Assembly (NCBI RefSeq): GCF_021869535.1
Contig: NW_026262734.1
Location: 88,913,285-88,977,284 of the forward strand
Length of the DNA: 64,000 bases
Source of the DNA: Mytilus californianus
Taxonomy: Eukaryota; Mollusca; Bivalvia; Mytilida; Mytilidae
Reading direction: 5' to 3'
Position 1 is the first letter of the stretch. Every line of letters starts with the position of its first letter. A program made the position numbers and the translations under genes. A model generated the notes under the pieces. That model had not been told where the DNA came from. It was given only the letters and a program-made list of their open reading frames with translations, and did not search any database. Below, in pieces: positions 26,501 through 34,900 of the stretch.

Positions 26501-29500
26501 GCAATCTTTCTATTTATAAAGGGGCATAACTCAATAATGGTTAAAGTGACACTACCCAAATTCAACTTGATCTGTGTTTTATCAGTGGTAGTCAAAATTA
26601 AACATTGCATTGTATAAAGCATTGATTGTAGTTGATTCAACTATAATCATGGTCAAAGGAAGATAACTCCAATTTTAAAAATATATTATATAAACTTGAT
26701 ATTTAGAAGAAAATAAAAATTTTGCAATTTTTCCTTTTATAAAGGGGCATAACTCTAGATCGGTTAAAGTGACACCACCAAAATTCAAACTTGATCTGTG
26801 TTTTGTGGTAATAAGCATTGTGTATAAGTTTCATAACATTTGGTTGAGGCAAACTTAAGTTAGAGAACGGAAACTAAAAATTTTGCAATATTTCCTTTTA
26901 TAAAGGGGCATAACTCTAGATCGGTTAAAGTGACGCCACCAAAATTCAAACTTGATCTGTGTTTTGTGGTAATAAGCATTGTGTATAAGTTTCATAACAT
27001 TTGGTTGAGGCAAACTCAAGTTAGAGAACGGAAACCAATTTCGGGACGTACGGACGGACGTACGTACGTACGTACAGACGGACAAGGGTAAAACTTAATG
27101 CCCCCTCCGGTACGGCGGGGGCATAAAAATTGTATGAAAGGATTCCTGTTTCTTTATATTTTACTTCTGGTATTTTCTGTATTCAATTTTTGTTTTTATC
27201 ATTGATAAAACATGTGCATATATGCATGAGCAAGGGCTGGAATATTTGACACAATTTTTTAATGTACTATTGAGATTATCATGATTATTAGGGTTCCTCA
27301 TTTTCCTTGGAAAAACTATATACAAATGGTAAAAAAAGGAAGGGTTGAAATTAACAAAGCTACAAGATATGTACCTCAGGGGTTAAAAAATCCACTAGCC
27401 CAACGCCCGGGACTAGAGCATTTACGCATTGGCCAATCAAAATTTTTAACCCAATATGCCCGATGGACTAGTAACAAAAAATTCTTGGCGTTTCCAAAAT
27501 AGAAAGTGGAAAATCCCTTCATCACTATTCTATTCTATCCAATCAGATTCAATTACGTCATCTGGGATTCCAAGAATTTGAACAGGTTTGTGAGGATCTG
27601 TTGTACATATTTTAAAAATAGAGCAAATAACTCTTGGTGGCCAGGTATCATTTCTTATGCCGAGATTTTCAATTAACGGTACTGGGGGTATGATGTATTG
27701 ATAGGTATTGACCTGTCTTGTTGGACAGCTGTTGAGCACGAAACCAATCCATGCAACCAAATATTTCTAAATATTTTAGTACAGGCACCCCAGGAACTTC
27801 GTCAGTTTTAAAACGAAAAACTGTAGATGAAGGGGATAATGAGACTGACTATTCATCCCCCAAAAATGCCAAATATGACCGGGAAAGCGGAAAGGAAAAT
27901 TTATAGTGTCCCGAAAAGAAAGATTCCCCTGGGCAAGGTCAGCCGTGTTGCTGATAAAAAACAGAGAATATTGCCGTTATTTTCCCGAGCACGCCAATAA
28001 AAAGTCTGCTTTGTATGTGGGAACAACTAAGTTAGGATAGGCACCACTGTTTGTTTACCAGCAGAATAAAAATTATTCAATACAGTGTATAATGCCGCCT
28101 TCAAAACAAGGGACACCCACTTTGTAATTATGCAGCAAATTCTGATTTGTAAGGCATTCTCGGGCTAGCAGGTCAGTTTTGATGGGCTAGCAGTTCTTCC
28201 AACAGGGCTAGTAAAATCCTGCTACAAATAAGTCCTGGGCTAGTTACCTGAAACAAAATTTTTTAACCCCTGGTACCTATCACAAGTCAGAGACATCACT
28301 TTTTTTTAGAACATACCATGAGTATCACAACAGATGCTAAATGTTGAGCAGGATTCTGCTTACCCTTTTCTGAGCACCTGAGATCTATGGTTTTAACTAA
28401 TGGATACTATTGCTCAGTCTAGTTTTTTATGTAGTGTTATAAATGTAAACTGCTGTTTGTGTTTTCACTGTTTTTCTTCAACTTACAATGTACAAGTATG
28501 TATGTGTTTTAATAATGTTGATTGTCCATTGGACATGTGTTGGATATCTCCTGTCTCTTTTTGTAAGAAAATGGTGTTAACATGGTTAATGTCAGATTTT
28601 TGACAATTTGTTAAATGTGCATACAACATTCAATGTACAACTTTTTTTAGACTCTGTGCAACTTACAACTTAACATAGTCAGGGATCTCCATGGACTAAA
28701 ATTCAACTATGGTCTATCAGAACAAAAACACTACTCTAAATAATCCAAAATTATTTCATTCACCAATATTGTATGTTGTACACTTATTCATCACATGTTC
28801 ATTAAGTGAATAGATTGATATTGTTTAATTGCACATTTCATTATTGAATAATCAGTTATCAGGTCTTGAAAGGCTATTTAAAGTTTTTGCTATGTAACGT
28901 TCCAACCACTTACATGTATTTGTCATATATGGACTTCAGGACAGGATACATTTATAGCACTCCCTCTTTTTTTATTGAATATAGATATAAGAAGATGTGG
29001 TATGAGTGCCAATGAGACAACTCTCCATCCAAGTCAGAATTTGTAAAAAGTAAACCATTATAAGTCAAAGTACGGCCTTCAACACAGAGCCTTGGCTCAC
29101 ACCCAACAGCAAGCTATAACATGTATAAAGGGCCCCAAAAATTACTAGTGTAAAACCATTCAAACAGGAAAACAAACGGTCTAATCTGTATAAAAAACGC
29201 TCATGAACTACATCAACAAACGACAACCACTGAACAACAGGTTCCTGACTAAGGACAGATGCAAACAAATGCAGCGGATTCAAATATTTTAACAGGCGCC
29301 AACCTTCACCCTATACATATGCATGTATCAGTGACCACTGTGGATAGTAAACTAGGAATTGATAGTTAAAAGCAAATAAAAGTTATTTCTGGTATACCTA
29401 TGTTAACTTAACCAGTCAGGGGTACTACTTAAACAAGTGATTTCAGAATCACTCCCTCGAGTGATTTTGGCTGTGAAATATTAAAAATTTTCACACAGAC

Positions 29501-31671
29501 TTTTTAAAATCACTGAAACAAGTAATTTTAGAAGTTAAAATGTAATCACTTTAATAAGTGTTTATAACATTTTCTTGATATTTTTCCCACAAGCTTGATT
29601 TTTTTATTGGTAAAAAGACAACAATTCCATTGAAAAAACAACTATGTATATGCAGAAATTGTCTTTTGCTTGATAAGCCTGACACTTTTACAGTTTTTTT
29701 AAAATATGCAAAAACTGGAATAGTTTGTAGATCAGGTCATAACCTTGAAGTAGATCATTCTAACTCTAAAGAAAACCAATCAGGTTACCTAATATTGTTG
29801 ATCTTTGTCTGATAGTAAGAGTAGTTAATGAATTTTTGATTACAGAAAAATTCCCAAGGGTACTTTTAAAAGCTTTAGCGCACTAACTTACTGCCCAAGC
29901 GCACTGGTGAAATTAATATACAAAGAAAAAGGGATAATTGATTTATGTATGAAAATTATAGAAAAGATTGTGAAAATATGGAAAATCAATGAAATTAGCA
30001 TATGAAGATCAAAGAAAACACTAAAATCACTTAAATAGGTGATAACTGAATTTATCAAATCACTGAAATAAGTGATGATGAAATCACTTGTTTAAGAAGC
30101 ACCCCTGACTGTTAACACAGGAAAATGTGAAAATTATTGAAATTAGAAGAAATTTAAACCCAAAAATAACAGCTTTTGGAAAAATGGGGGAGGGTGAAAA
30201 CAAAATTGTCCTGTCTCCTTGTAACTTAGCTGCAGAAGTGTCTGAAAATTGTCAAAAATATATCATAAGGATTATAAGAGCTACAGTTCAGCAGCTATCC
30301 GACTAGACTAGTACCTCTTCTTCTTCCAAATACTGCCCACATACAACATGATGAATATTCTGGCAAGTTGCGCATGATTAAAACTGGTTAAAAACAAATT
30401 GTTGATCAATTAAGTTAGAAGTTTTGGTCTCTTGAGACTTGAATATCTCAAGAGACTTAGATGTAGTGATATCTGGAGGCAGTTTGTTCCAATCCTTGAC
30501 GGTCATGACGGTGTTTACGAAGAAGGACCATTTCCTACAATCTTTGGTGGCTGGCTGTAAAAGGTAAGTATGATGTCCTGTCCGGCTAGAGCTTCTTGTT
30601 GGTTTTTGTAGGTATTTACTCTTATCTATGGCTACAAGGTCGTTTGTTATTTTGTAGCACATGCAGATGAGTTGAGCTTCTTTACGTCTTGTTTTTTTTG
30701 GCTTTTCCATCCTAATTCAGTTATCATATTGCTGACACTTGATCTATTTCTATGTCTGCTGGTTACATATCGTGCAGCTAGTCTTTGTACTTTTTCAATC
30801 TTTTCTATGCGGTTTTGCTGGTACGGGTCCAATACTGTCGTGGCATATTCCATTTGCAGTCTTACTAATATTTTATAGGCATGCTCTTTGATGGATTTTG
30901 AGCTGATGTGGAGGTTTCGATGTAAGAAACCAAGGCTTCAGCTGGCTTTTCCTGTGATGTTGTTTATTGTGTTCACCCCAATCTAGATCATTTGCAATGG
31001 TGCAGCCTAGGTATTTAGTCGATGTTTCATACTCCAGAGTATGGCCGTGGAGTTTGTAGTCCCACTTGAAATTAGATTTTTCTTTTTTGTTACTGTGAGG
31101 ACGCTGCATTTTTCAGGGTGGAACTCCATTTTCCAAAGTTTTTCCCATTTTGCCAGTTTGTCCAGGTCTTCTTGGAGTTTGTGGCAGTTGTTGTCTGAGG
31201 AAATGTTCAAATAGACAACAGTATCATCCGCATACAGTCTCACTGTTGCGTGTAGGCCTTCTAGTAGGTCATTTATGTAAAAAAGAGAGAGACTGGGTCC
31301 TAGGACTGATCCAAGCAGCAGCTCAGCCTGCTGCAGTTTATTTTTGTGAAAGGACAACAATTTGATTTGATTCTGAGAAGGGGGAAAGTGTAAAAAAAGG
31401 GGGGGGGGGGGGGGGGGGGTGTGCAGGTGCTGGCAAATTTTGTAAACAAATATATATATATAAAAAAAAACTTACTTTACCAGATAATGAGATATGTATT
31501 TCATCAGGTTTTGTTTTTTTTGTTTTTTTGTTGTTGTTTTTTTTCTGTCTTTGACTTCGGTTGTTTTAATTAAACTCTGCCCTGGTTCCAGCAACCCTTA
31601 AAGCAATAGATGACATGCTTTCTTTTGTTTAATTTACCTTCATTTCTTGTTCCTGCATTCAAACTTGTCAT
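11407..31671 (-). CDS. Z-alpha domain protein with N-terminal Z-beta-like winged helix (8 exons, 410 aa)
   Basis: Coding exons on the minus strand are 31671-31638, 25865-25623, 24134-24051, 21700-21287, 19237-19151, 18185-17979, 17462-17394 and 11501-11407. Every intron is GT-AG and phase 1. They sum to 1233 nt. Residues 12-71 form a winged helix ending NVWQLD: the wing Trp68 is kept, but the Z-DNA-contacting Asn and Tyr are replaced (Arg46, Val50), as in Z-beta-type domains. Residues 93-285 are a Ser/Thr/Pro-rich linker with an RHIM-like VQTGPNTQTI at 249-258. Residues 288-350 are a Z-alpha domain: SRKAVNKLLYHLAKKK followed by DPKW, keeping Lys320, Asn323, Tyr327, Pro345 and Trp347. The acidic/basic tail ends SNLQQNSQ. 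Family knowledge: Z-alpha domains bind left-handed Z-DNA or Z-RNA in ADAR1, ZBP1 and PKZ. Here no catalytic or dsRNA-binding domain follows, so the role as a sensor or adaptor is inferred. ATG has A at -3. Additional in-frame exons in the 5.8-kb first intron cannot be excluded. Confidence 0.85.
11950..12365 (-). repeat. Interspersed repeat family A, inverted copy
   Basis: Reverse complement of the 38930-39262 repeat: CCCCGCCGCATTTTTGCGCC, CCCAAGTCAGGAGCCTCTGG, GGGGCCAGCTGAAGCCCGCC and TTGTCTCTTTGACACATTCC are all recognisable. It lies in the last intron of the Z-alpha gene. Open frames across it (108, 64 and 65 codons) are repeat-derived. Confidence 0.85.
12370..13090. repeat. Tandem array, period about 161 bp, about 4.4 copies
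   Basis: Units contain AAAAATCAGCCCAATATCTG, AAATTAGCAGAGC and CTGTAACTCATCATGGTTAA. The first landmark recurs at about 12378, 12539, 12701, 12860 and 13020. The array is followed by CGGACAAGGGTAAAACTATA, which resembles the terminal part of family G. Confidence 0.9.
13590..16644 (-). mobile_element. Hairpin-ended element D, copy 1 (inverted, interrupted)
   Basis: The reverse strand starts with AGCTCACCTGGCC and ends with GGCTCTTGAGAGCC then TTTAG, the signature ends of the copies at 36776-37797, 39357-40387 and 49240-50484. It is longer than those copies because of extra internal units and a Harbinger-like insertion at 14067-15133. It lies in the last intron of the Z-alpha gene, in the sense orientation. 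Confidence 0.8.
14067..15133. mobile_element. Harbinger-like element with TAA target duplication, nested in element D
   Basis: The left end GGCCAACTAAAATTAATTAG then TAGATTTTCATCC is the imperfect reverse complement of the right end GGATGAAAATCTATCAATTA then ATTTTAATTGGCC. TAA flanks both ends (14064-14066 and 15134-15136). Removing the element restores the uninterrupted D sequence GACTATAAAGGGCAATAACT. A 3-bp TWA duplication with GG-starting ends is the hallmark of PIF/Harbinger. The only sizeable frame inside (14467-14817, 116 codons) is not a transposase I recognise. Confidence 0.75.
17394..17462 (-). CDS. Z-alpha gene exon 7
   Basis: Encodes residues 357-379 (ERDLQEWAAEIEYGS, then TSSPSPTP). 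The acceptor is AATTTTAG and the donor GTGAGT. Confidence 0.8.
17690..17950 (-). repeat. tRNA-derived SINE
   Basis: On the reverse strand, GGTCATGTGGTTGTGTGTTT then GCCTCAAATACC resembles a pol III A box with an anticodon region. GGAGGTTGTGGGTTTGAACC then CG resembles a B box. It sits 29 bp from the donor side of the Z-alpha exon 6, in the sense orientation. Confidence 0.6.
17979..18185 (-). CDS. Z-alpha gene exon 6: complete Z-alpha domain
   Basis: A single exon carries the whole domain, residues 288-356. Against human ADAR1 Z-alpha, the recognition helix aligns as KKEINRVLY with RKAVNKLLY, and the wing as PPLW with DPKW. Acceptor CATTATAG, donor GTAAGT, phase 1 both ends. Confidence 0.9.
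19151..19237 (-). CDS. Z-alpha gene exon 5
   Basis: Encodes residues 259-287, beginning AGHINLETTAPVNCH and ending QRLKPTL, the linker just before the Z-alpha domain. The acceptor is TTTTTCAG and the donor GTAGGT, phase 1 at both ends. Confidence 0.75.
19259..19459. mobile_element. Foldback MITE E3-like, TA-flanked
   Basis: Ends CTGTAAATTTAGAAATTATT and AATATTTTATGAATTTACAG are inverted, with TA on both outer sides. The interior has TTATTGCG and CGCAATA repeats. It lies in an intron of the Z-alpha gene, just outside exon 5. Confidence 0.7.
21287..21700 (-). CDS. Z-alpha gene exon 4: Ser/Pro linker with RHIM-like motif
   Basis: Encodes residues 121-258: basic PPPAKRTISKRPTK, then two HSLE-containing repeats (GQHSLEP, GEHSLES), a Ser-rich stretch (SSPDSSLDSFSD), and the end QVQTGPNTQTI. 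The acceptor is TTTTCAG and the donor a consensus GTAAGT. The basic cluster could be a nuclear localisation signal, which is inference. Confidence 0.85.
22555..23551 (+). mobile_element. Interspersed element E2, copy 2
   Basis: It starts CTTCGCTGAGCGCAGCTGG, CAACCCTGAACAGTTGGGGC and ends TATGACCGCAAAAATTTTTG, CTGTCGTATAAA. Instead of the 131-bp array of copy 1 it holds about four 160-bp units (22820-23460) with GAGTTATTGTCCGAAAACTG and AATAAAACCCCATAA. It lies in the third intron of the Z-alpha gene, inverted relative to the gene. Confidence 0.8.
24051..24134 (-). CDS. Z-alpha gene exon 3
   Basis: Encodes residues 93-120, an acidic Ser-rich linker (STSLESSTNDY). The acceptor is TATTGTAG and the donor GTAAAT, phase 1 at both ends. 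Confidence 0.8.
24244..24475 (-). repeat. tRNA-derived SINE with conserved central domain
   Basis: On the reverse strand, TTGGTTGGTCTAAGTAGTTT and CACTGAGGTTATGAGTTTAA look like A and B boxes. Downstream, GTTCTCTCCAGGCACTCTGG then CTTCCTCCAGCA matches a central domain that I recall in several invertebrate tRNA SINE families. Confidence 0.6.
24498..25527 (+). mobile_element. TTAA-flanked foldback element T1, interrupted
   Basis: TTAA (24494-24497), GGATGTTCGCTACTCTG at the left end, and GAGGAGCGAACATCC, TTAA (25528-25531) at the right end. The TTAA duplication with GGATGT ends suggests piggyBac- or Kolobok-type mobilisation. An uninterrupted relative at 51620-52003 (inverted) shows that 24558-25205 is a secondary insertion. 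Confidence 0.8.
24568..24737. repeat. Long near-perfect hairpin (about 170 bp)
   Basis: The left arm GAAATAATTCATGGGGGCTT, TTTACCACGGGTTG, AAATATTTTACCC folds on GGGTAAAATAT, CAACCCGTGGTAAA and AAGCCCCCATGAATTATTTC. The centre is TGAGCGATAGCGAG. It is part of a 650-bp insertion (24558-25205) in element T1. A matching tail (GGACAAATACGGCAATT) occurs inverted at about 16815-16840. Confidence 0.85.
25623..25865 (-). CDS. Z-alpha gene exon 2: N-terminal winged helix
   Basis: The acceptor is TGTAG and the donor GTAATT, phase 1 at both ends. Residues 12-92 hold the helix-turn-helix (YSELIEGPLQETSLLTRLVQ, then VEVRQCLVLMEKNGSI) and the wing GENVWQLD. The Asn and Tyr of the Z-binding helix are missing, so it probably does not bind Z-form nucleic acid in the classical way. 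Confidence 0.85.
25955..27127 (-). mobile_element. Interspersed element G, copy 1 (inverted)
   Basis: The reverse strand starts ATGCCCCCGCCGTACC with a GGAGGGGGCAT hairpin, and ends in a GTGTCCACATGTGGACAC palindrome. Inside are about five units of about 180 bp carrying TCTAGAGTTATGCCCCTTTA and GTTTGCCTCAACCAAATGTT. It lies in the first intron of the Z-alpha gene, between exon 2 and the hAT-like element. Confidence 0.85.
27377..28272 (+). mobile_element. hAT-like element remnant with CAGGGGTTAAAAAAT ends
   Basis: Left CAGGGGTTAAAAAAT and right TTTTTTAACCCCTG are inverted. GTACCT flanks both ends (27371-27376 and 28273-28278). A 51-codon frame at 27751-27906 (MQPNISKYFSTGTPGTSSVL, KRK, acidic) resembles the start of hAT/ZNF862-like proteins. 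A frame-shifted piece around 27925-28032 (EYCRYF, KKSALYVGTTKLG) resembles a TTF-type zinc finger. The 6-bp flank is shorter than the usual 8 bp of hAT, so the class is inferred. An unassigned minus-strand frame (27760-27530, IPPVPLIENLGIRNDTWPPR) overlaps its left half. Confidence 0.5.
28976..29300 (+). repeat. Interspersed repeat family B
   Basis: GATGTGGTATGAGTGCCAAT, GAGACAACTCTCCATCCAAG, TACGGCCTTCAACAC and GGGCCCCAAAAATTACTAGT are shared with 62193-62480. The same sequence occurs inverted at 54360-54680 and as fragments at 33590-33645 and 46938-46975. Confidence 0.85.
29413..30111. mobile_element. Foldback element M1 with 5-bp target duplication
   Basis: Ends are CAGTCAGGGGTACTACTT and AAGCACCCCTGACTG. 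TTAAC flanks both sides (29408-29412 and 30112-30116). The interior has AAGTGATT/AATCACTT repeats. It contains no transposase; the 60-codon frame at 29630-29812 is unassigned. Confidence 0.85.
30378..31365 (-). pseudogene. Non-LTR retrotransposon (LINE) remnant, reverse transcriptase and C-terminal part
   Basis: Reverse-strand frames give, in order, the RT palm (SVLGPSLSLFYINDL, RLYADDTVVYLN with the YADD catalytic box), HTLEYETSTKYLGCTI, AARYVTSRH and the typical LINE C-terminal VKDWNKLPPDITTSKSLEIF. The pieces lie in at least three frames (31360-31007, 31109-30873, 30853-30647, 30710-30378), so it is frameshifted. The endonuclease and N-terminal RT are missing. It lies in the first intron of the Z-alpha gene, in sense, close to exon 1. 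A poly-G tract (about 31399-31420) adjoins it. Confidence 0.85.
31638..31671 (-). CDS. Z-alpha gene coding exon 1
   Basis: Encodes MTSLNAGTRNE plus the first base of codon 12. The donor is GTAAAT. It is the least secure exon because it is short. It is supported by the start context, a clean donor, matching phase 1 and its position opposite the LENG1 start. Confidence 0.65.
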
Positions 31672-31929
31672 TTTCAGTTTGTGAACCCGACGGGCACTGG
31701 GATTCCGTATATTCGGTCAAATGATTTCTTATCTTATGTAGAAAATTCAATGTTCGATTAAACGTTTTACCGACAAAGACTTTCAAAACTTTCCAGAAAT
31801 AACGTCATAAATTATTTTTATCCAATCAAATATCATGATAATTTTTAGTCTACGTCTATTTTTAGACTAGGGGAATTTTTTGCCTGATGATGATCTTCGC
31901 CTTCTCTTGAGCATCTCTGACTTCTAAAC
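31672..31929. promoter_or_regulatory. Bidirectional promoter between the Z-alpha gene and LENG1
   Basis: Only 258 bp separate the two divergent start codons. A CCAAT box (31822-31826) and an AACGTCATAA CRE-like half site (31801-31810) are visible. There is no convincing TATA box on either side. Both 5'UTRs must lie within or across this space unless non-coding first exons exist further away. Confidence 0.65.
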
Positions 31930-31952
31930 ATGAATATCTTACCTCACAAAAG
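31930..31952 (+). CDS. LENG1: LENG1 coding exon 1
   Basis: Encodes MNILPHK and two bases of Ser8. The donor is GTAAAA. It is identified by its match to the invariant MNILP start of LENG1 and by phase agreement with exon 2. Confidence 0.9.
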
Positions 31953-34900
31953 GTAAAATTTTCGGGAACCGCCCAAGAGAACGATTGTCTTGATTTAACA
32001 CTCAAAATCAGATCATAGTTTCGTTGCTCTCGAGACGTTTCGGCCATGAAACCGTTCGGCCATATGTCGTTTCGTTTGTTGACTAGTACTGGGGCATAAT
32101 TTTGTTTACTTTGGGAGCCCAAGGTCCTGGGTTTGCTGTAGGCTCTGTCATTAAACAGCTCTGACTCTGCTGAGTCACAAAAGGTTGATATTTTGGACAT
32201 AATAATGAATAATAAGAAATTTACAATATCTTTTTAACTTTTAAATATTTGATGATTATTGTCATGATTGACAGATTGTAGCTAATACACACCCAAAAAA
32301 AACCAAAATCAACAACACACATATTTGCAATAAGTAAACATGTTGGGGAGGATCCTCATAAATGGGTACTATCCTCATTCATGGGTATTATAAGAATCCG
32401 GATCCGTTCGCCTAAAATCATGTTCGCTACCATTCACCTTCGCCCCCTTTCAGGTTCACAACCCACTTTTTTGCACTCTGGGTCACACCCTTTTTATTGG
32501 TTTTGTGTTGAATAAATTCAATCGTGCTTTAGTGTATTGCTATAAATAAGTTTTTTTTTATTGTTTCAAATTAAAATGACATTCTAAAAACTTAAACAGG
32601 TTTTCTACTTCAAGCACTTTGAGCATACACAAAAAAAAAAATCATTTTGAAATTCATGAATTTTTATTAATGAAAATATAAAATTTTGATTGATACATCT
32701 AAAAAATATCTACTCTAATAAGAACAGACCAAAGGGGTGATCATGTGGGGTGCAAACGTTTATTGGTAGCGAAAGGACCTGATGTTGTACAATAGTCAAA
32801 ATGGGTATCAATTTTCAGCAATACGAATATGAACTTTGCATTTACAGATATTTTCTGTCATGGCGTAAACATTCGGGTAAAGGGCAACATTTTGCCTAAA
32901 GACAACATCACTGAAATATCATGATGATAAAAGTAATTATTAAACTGCCTTCAAAAAAGAAGGATTTTTGGAGGCCATTATCTTTGTATTCAGTTCTCAT
33001 TTGAACTATTGTCTTGAAGGGGAAAATGTGGCCTTTCATATGAATATTTGCGCCATGACAGCTATCATGATGAAATCCAAAATTTGATGTTTTATCACTG
33101 TAACACAGTTTTATAGTAGTCTTCTCAGTGCAAATTGATACCCAAGATATTCTGCTATATACTTCTTCAGAGATATCTTGTTTTTCACAAGAACTTCTTT
33201 TATATTACTGACGAAAGTTTCATGTGGTGGAAAATAAGACAGAGGGACAGACATGGATATAACAGGATAACCCCTTCCTACAAATGACATGACTCCTCTC
33301 AAAAATTATAGTAGACGTACAAACAAAGAAAAACAACACTGAACAGCACATGGTCCAGACAGCCTAGCTGATTTGGTGCATGTTAAAAATGTTGTTGGGT
33401 TTTAAACAAGTTGTATGTGTGCACAACCTTCCACTTTATCTATGTCATGTATGTAGACAATGACATATATTGTTAAAGTAAAACACACGATATAATCCTC
33501 CGTAATCAAGCTATCAGTAGGAGGACCACTAACTTAAATTGAACCTGGATTTAAAACATATAAAAGCATGTTACTTTTATAAATTTTGACTTGGATGGAG
33601 AGTTGTCTTATTGGCACTCATACCACATCTTTTTATATCTAATGTTATAAAAGTCATGGTTTTTGTTTGAACAGTCTTCATATTTGACTACAAGCCAACC
33701 AGTTTAGGCTTGTAAAATTCTAAAGGACTGAGGACCTGTAACAGTTTTTCTACAGGCCAATAGAATTTATTCAAATTTTCCAAAATGAGTGTCCTTGCTT
33801 GTGGCTGCAAAAAAATACTGTGAAGATTGTTTTAATTGTCATGATAGTGTTTTTGACATATTTTTTTTGTTAATCATCTTCACATGCTATGTTAGTTACT
33901 ATTAACTATGGGGCAATTTTCTTTAATTTACATTGTCTGAGGAGTAGGCAGTAGTTGGAATATGATTGCTTGCTCAAATTATAGTAGGAGAAAATATTTG
34001 TGTCTGATCGCAGTTAAAATAGCAATGAATAGCAGTCAAGGGTACTACTTGTACAAGTTTATTTTTATGTACTTAAAGAAGTAAATAATAATATACTTAT
34101 ATCAGTAAATTTGTTATATTCATATTTTCTTATAAGGTTTGAATAATCTTCCCTTAATTTTTCTCAAAAAAAAAATACTTGTATAAGTAATTTTTTTACA
34201 ATCCCTAATCAAGTTGTACCCCTGACTGAATAAGAGAATGTTAAATAATCTGAACAAGGCATTGTAACAGATGTTCATATCTTGCAACAAAAAATATTAA
34301 TAGCTAACCATACTATATCGGTTTATCTCATTGTTGAAGGCCGAATGGTTGCCTATAATTGCTTACATCCACTTCATTTTGACTTTGGTGGGTAGTTGTC
34401 TCATTGACAATCATACCACATCTCCTTTTTTTATATTAAAGTGCTTGTCTGTTTTCACATACTTTTTGAATAATAGCATAAAATAAAAAAAAAGTTATTT
34501 TACATGTTGTTCTGATTAAATTATTCAAGATTACGATTGCATAACCATTGTACATTGATATAAATGTGTCTGATTTCTGTAGTTGGCATGTAAGAAGAAA
34601 GGATAACATAGAAAGAGTAAGAAGAGATGAAGCTAAAGCTGCTGATGAAGAGAAAGAAAGACAGAGAAAGATAGCACTTGCTGTGAGCATTCTTTAAAGA
34701 AATTTGTACATGTTATAATTAGTCAAAATATTAAACTACATGGCGGCCATAATGCACTTCAGTTGCATTTGTGCTTTTAAAAAAAGATATTTTGATAGAT
34801 CCCTGAATTTTTTTTTAACTTTAACTTTAAGGACACATGGGATTAAATTTTTAAGGAATAGAATAACATTTACAAATGATTTAAGAGTAAAAGTCATTTT

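Noticed and set aside
31862-32200. 112-codon minus-strand frame starting [16 protein letters not shown]
   Set aside because: It is antisense across LENG1 exon 1 and the shared promoter. The Z-alpha gene has a better first exon at 31671-31638, and no splice link from this frame fits.
33111-33302. 63-codon minus frame [17 protein letters not shown]
   Set aside because: Composition is protein-like, but there are no splice sites or recognised family, and it is antisense in LENG1 intron 1. Noted but not called.
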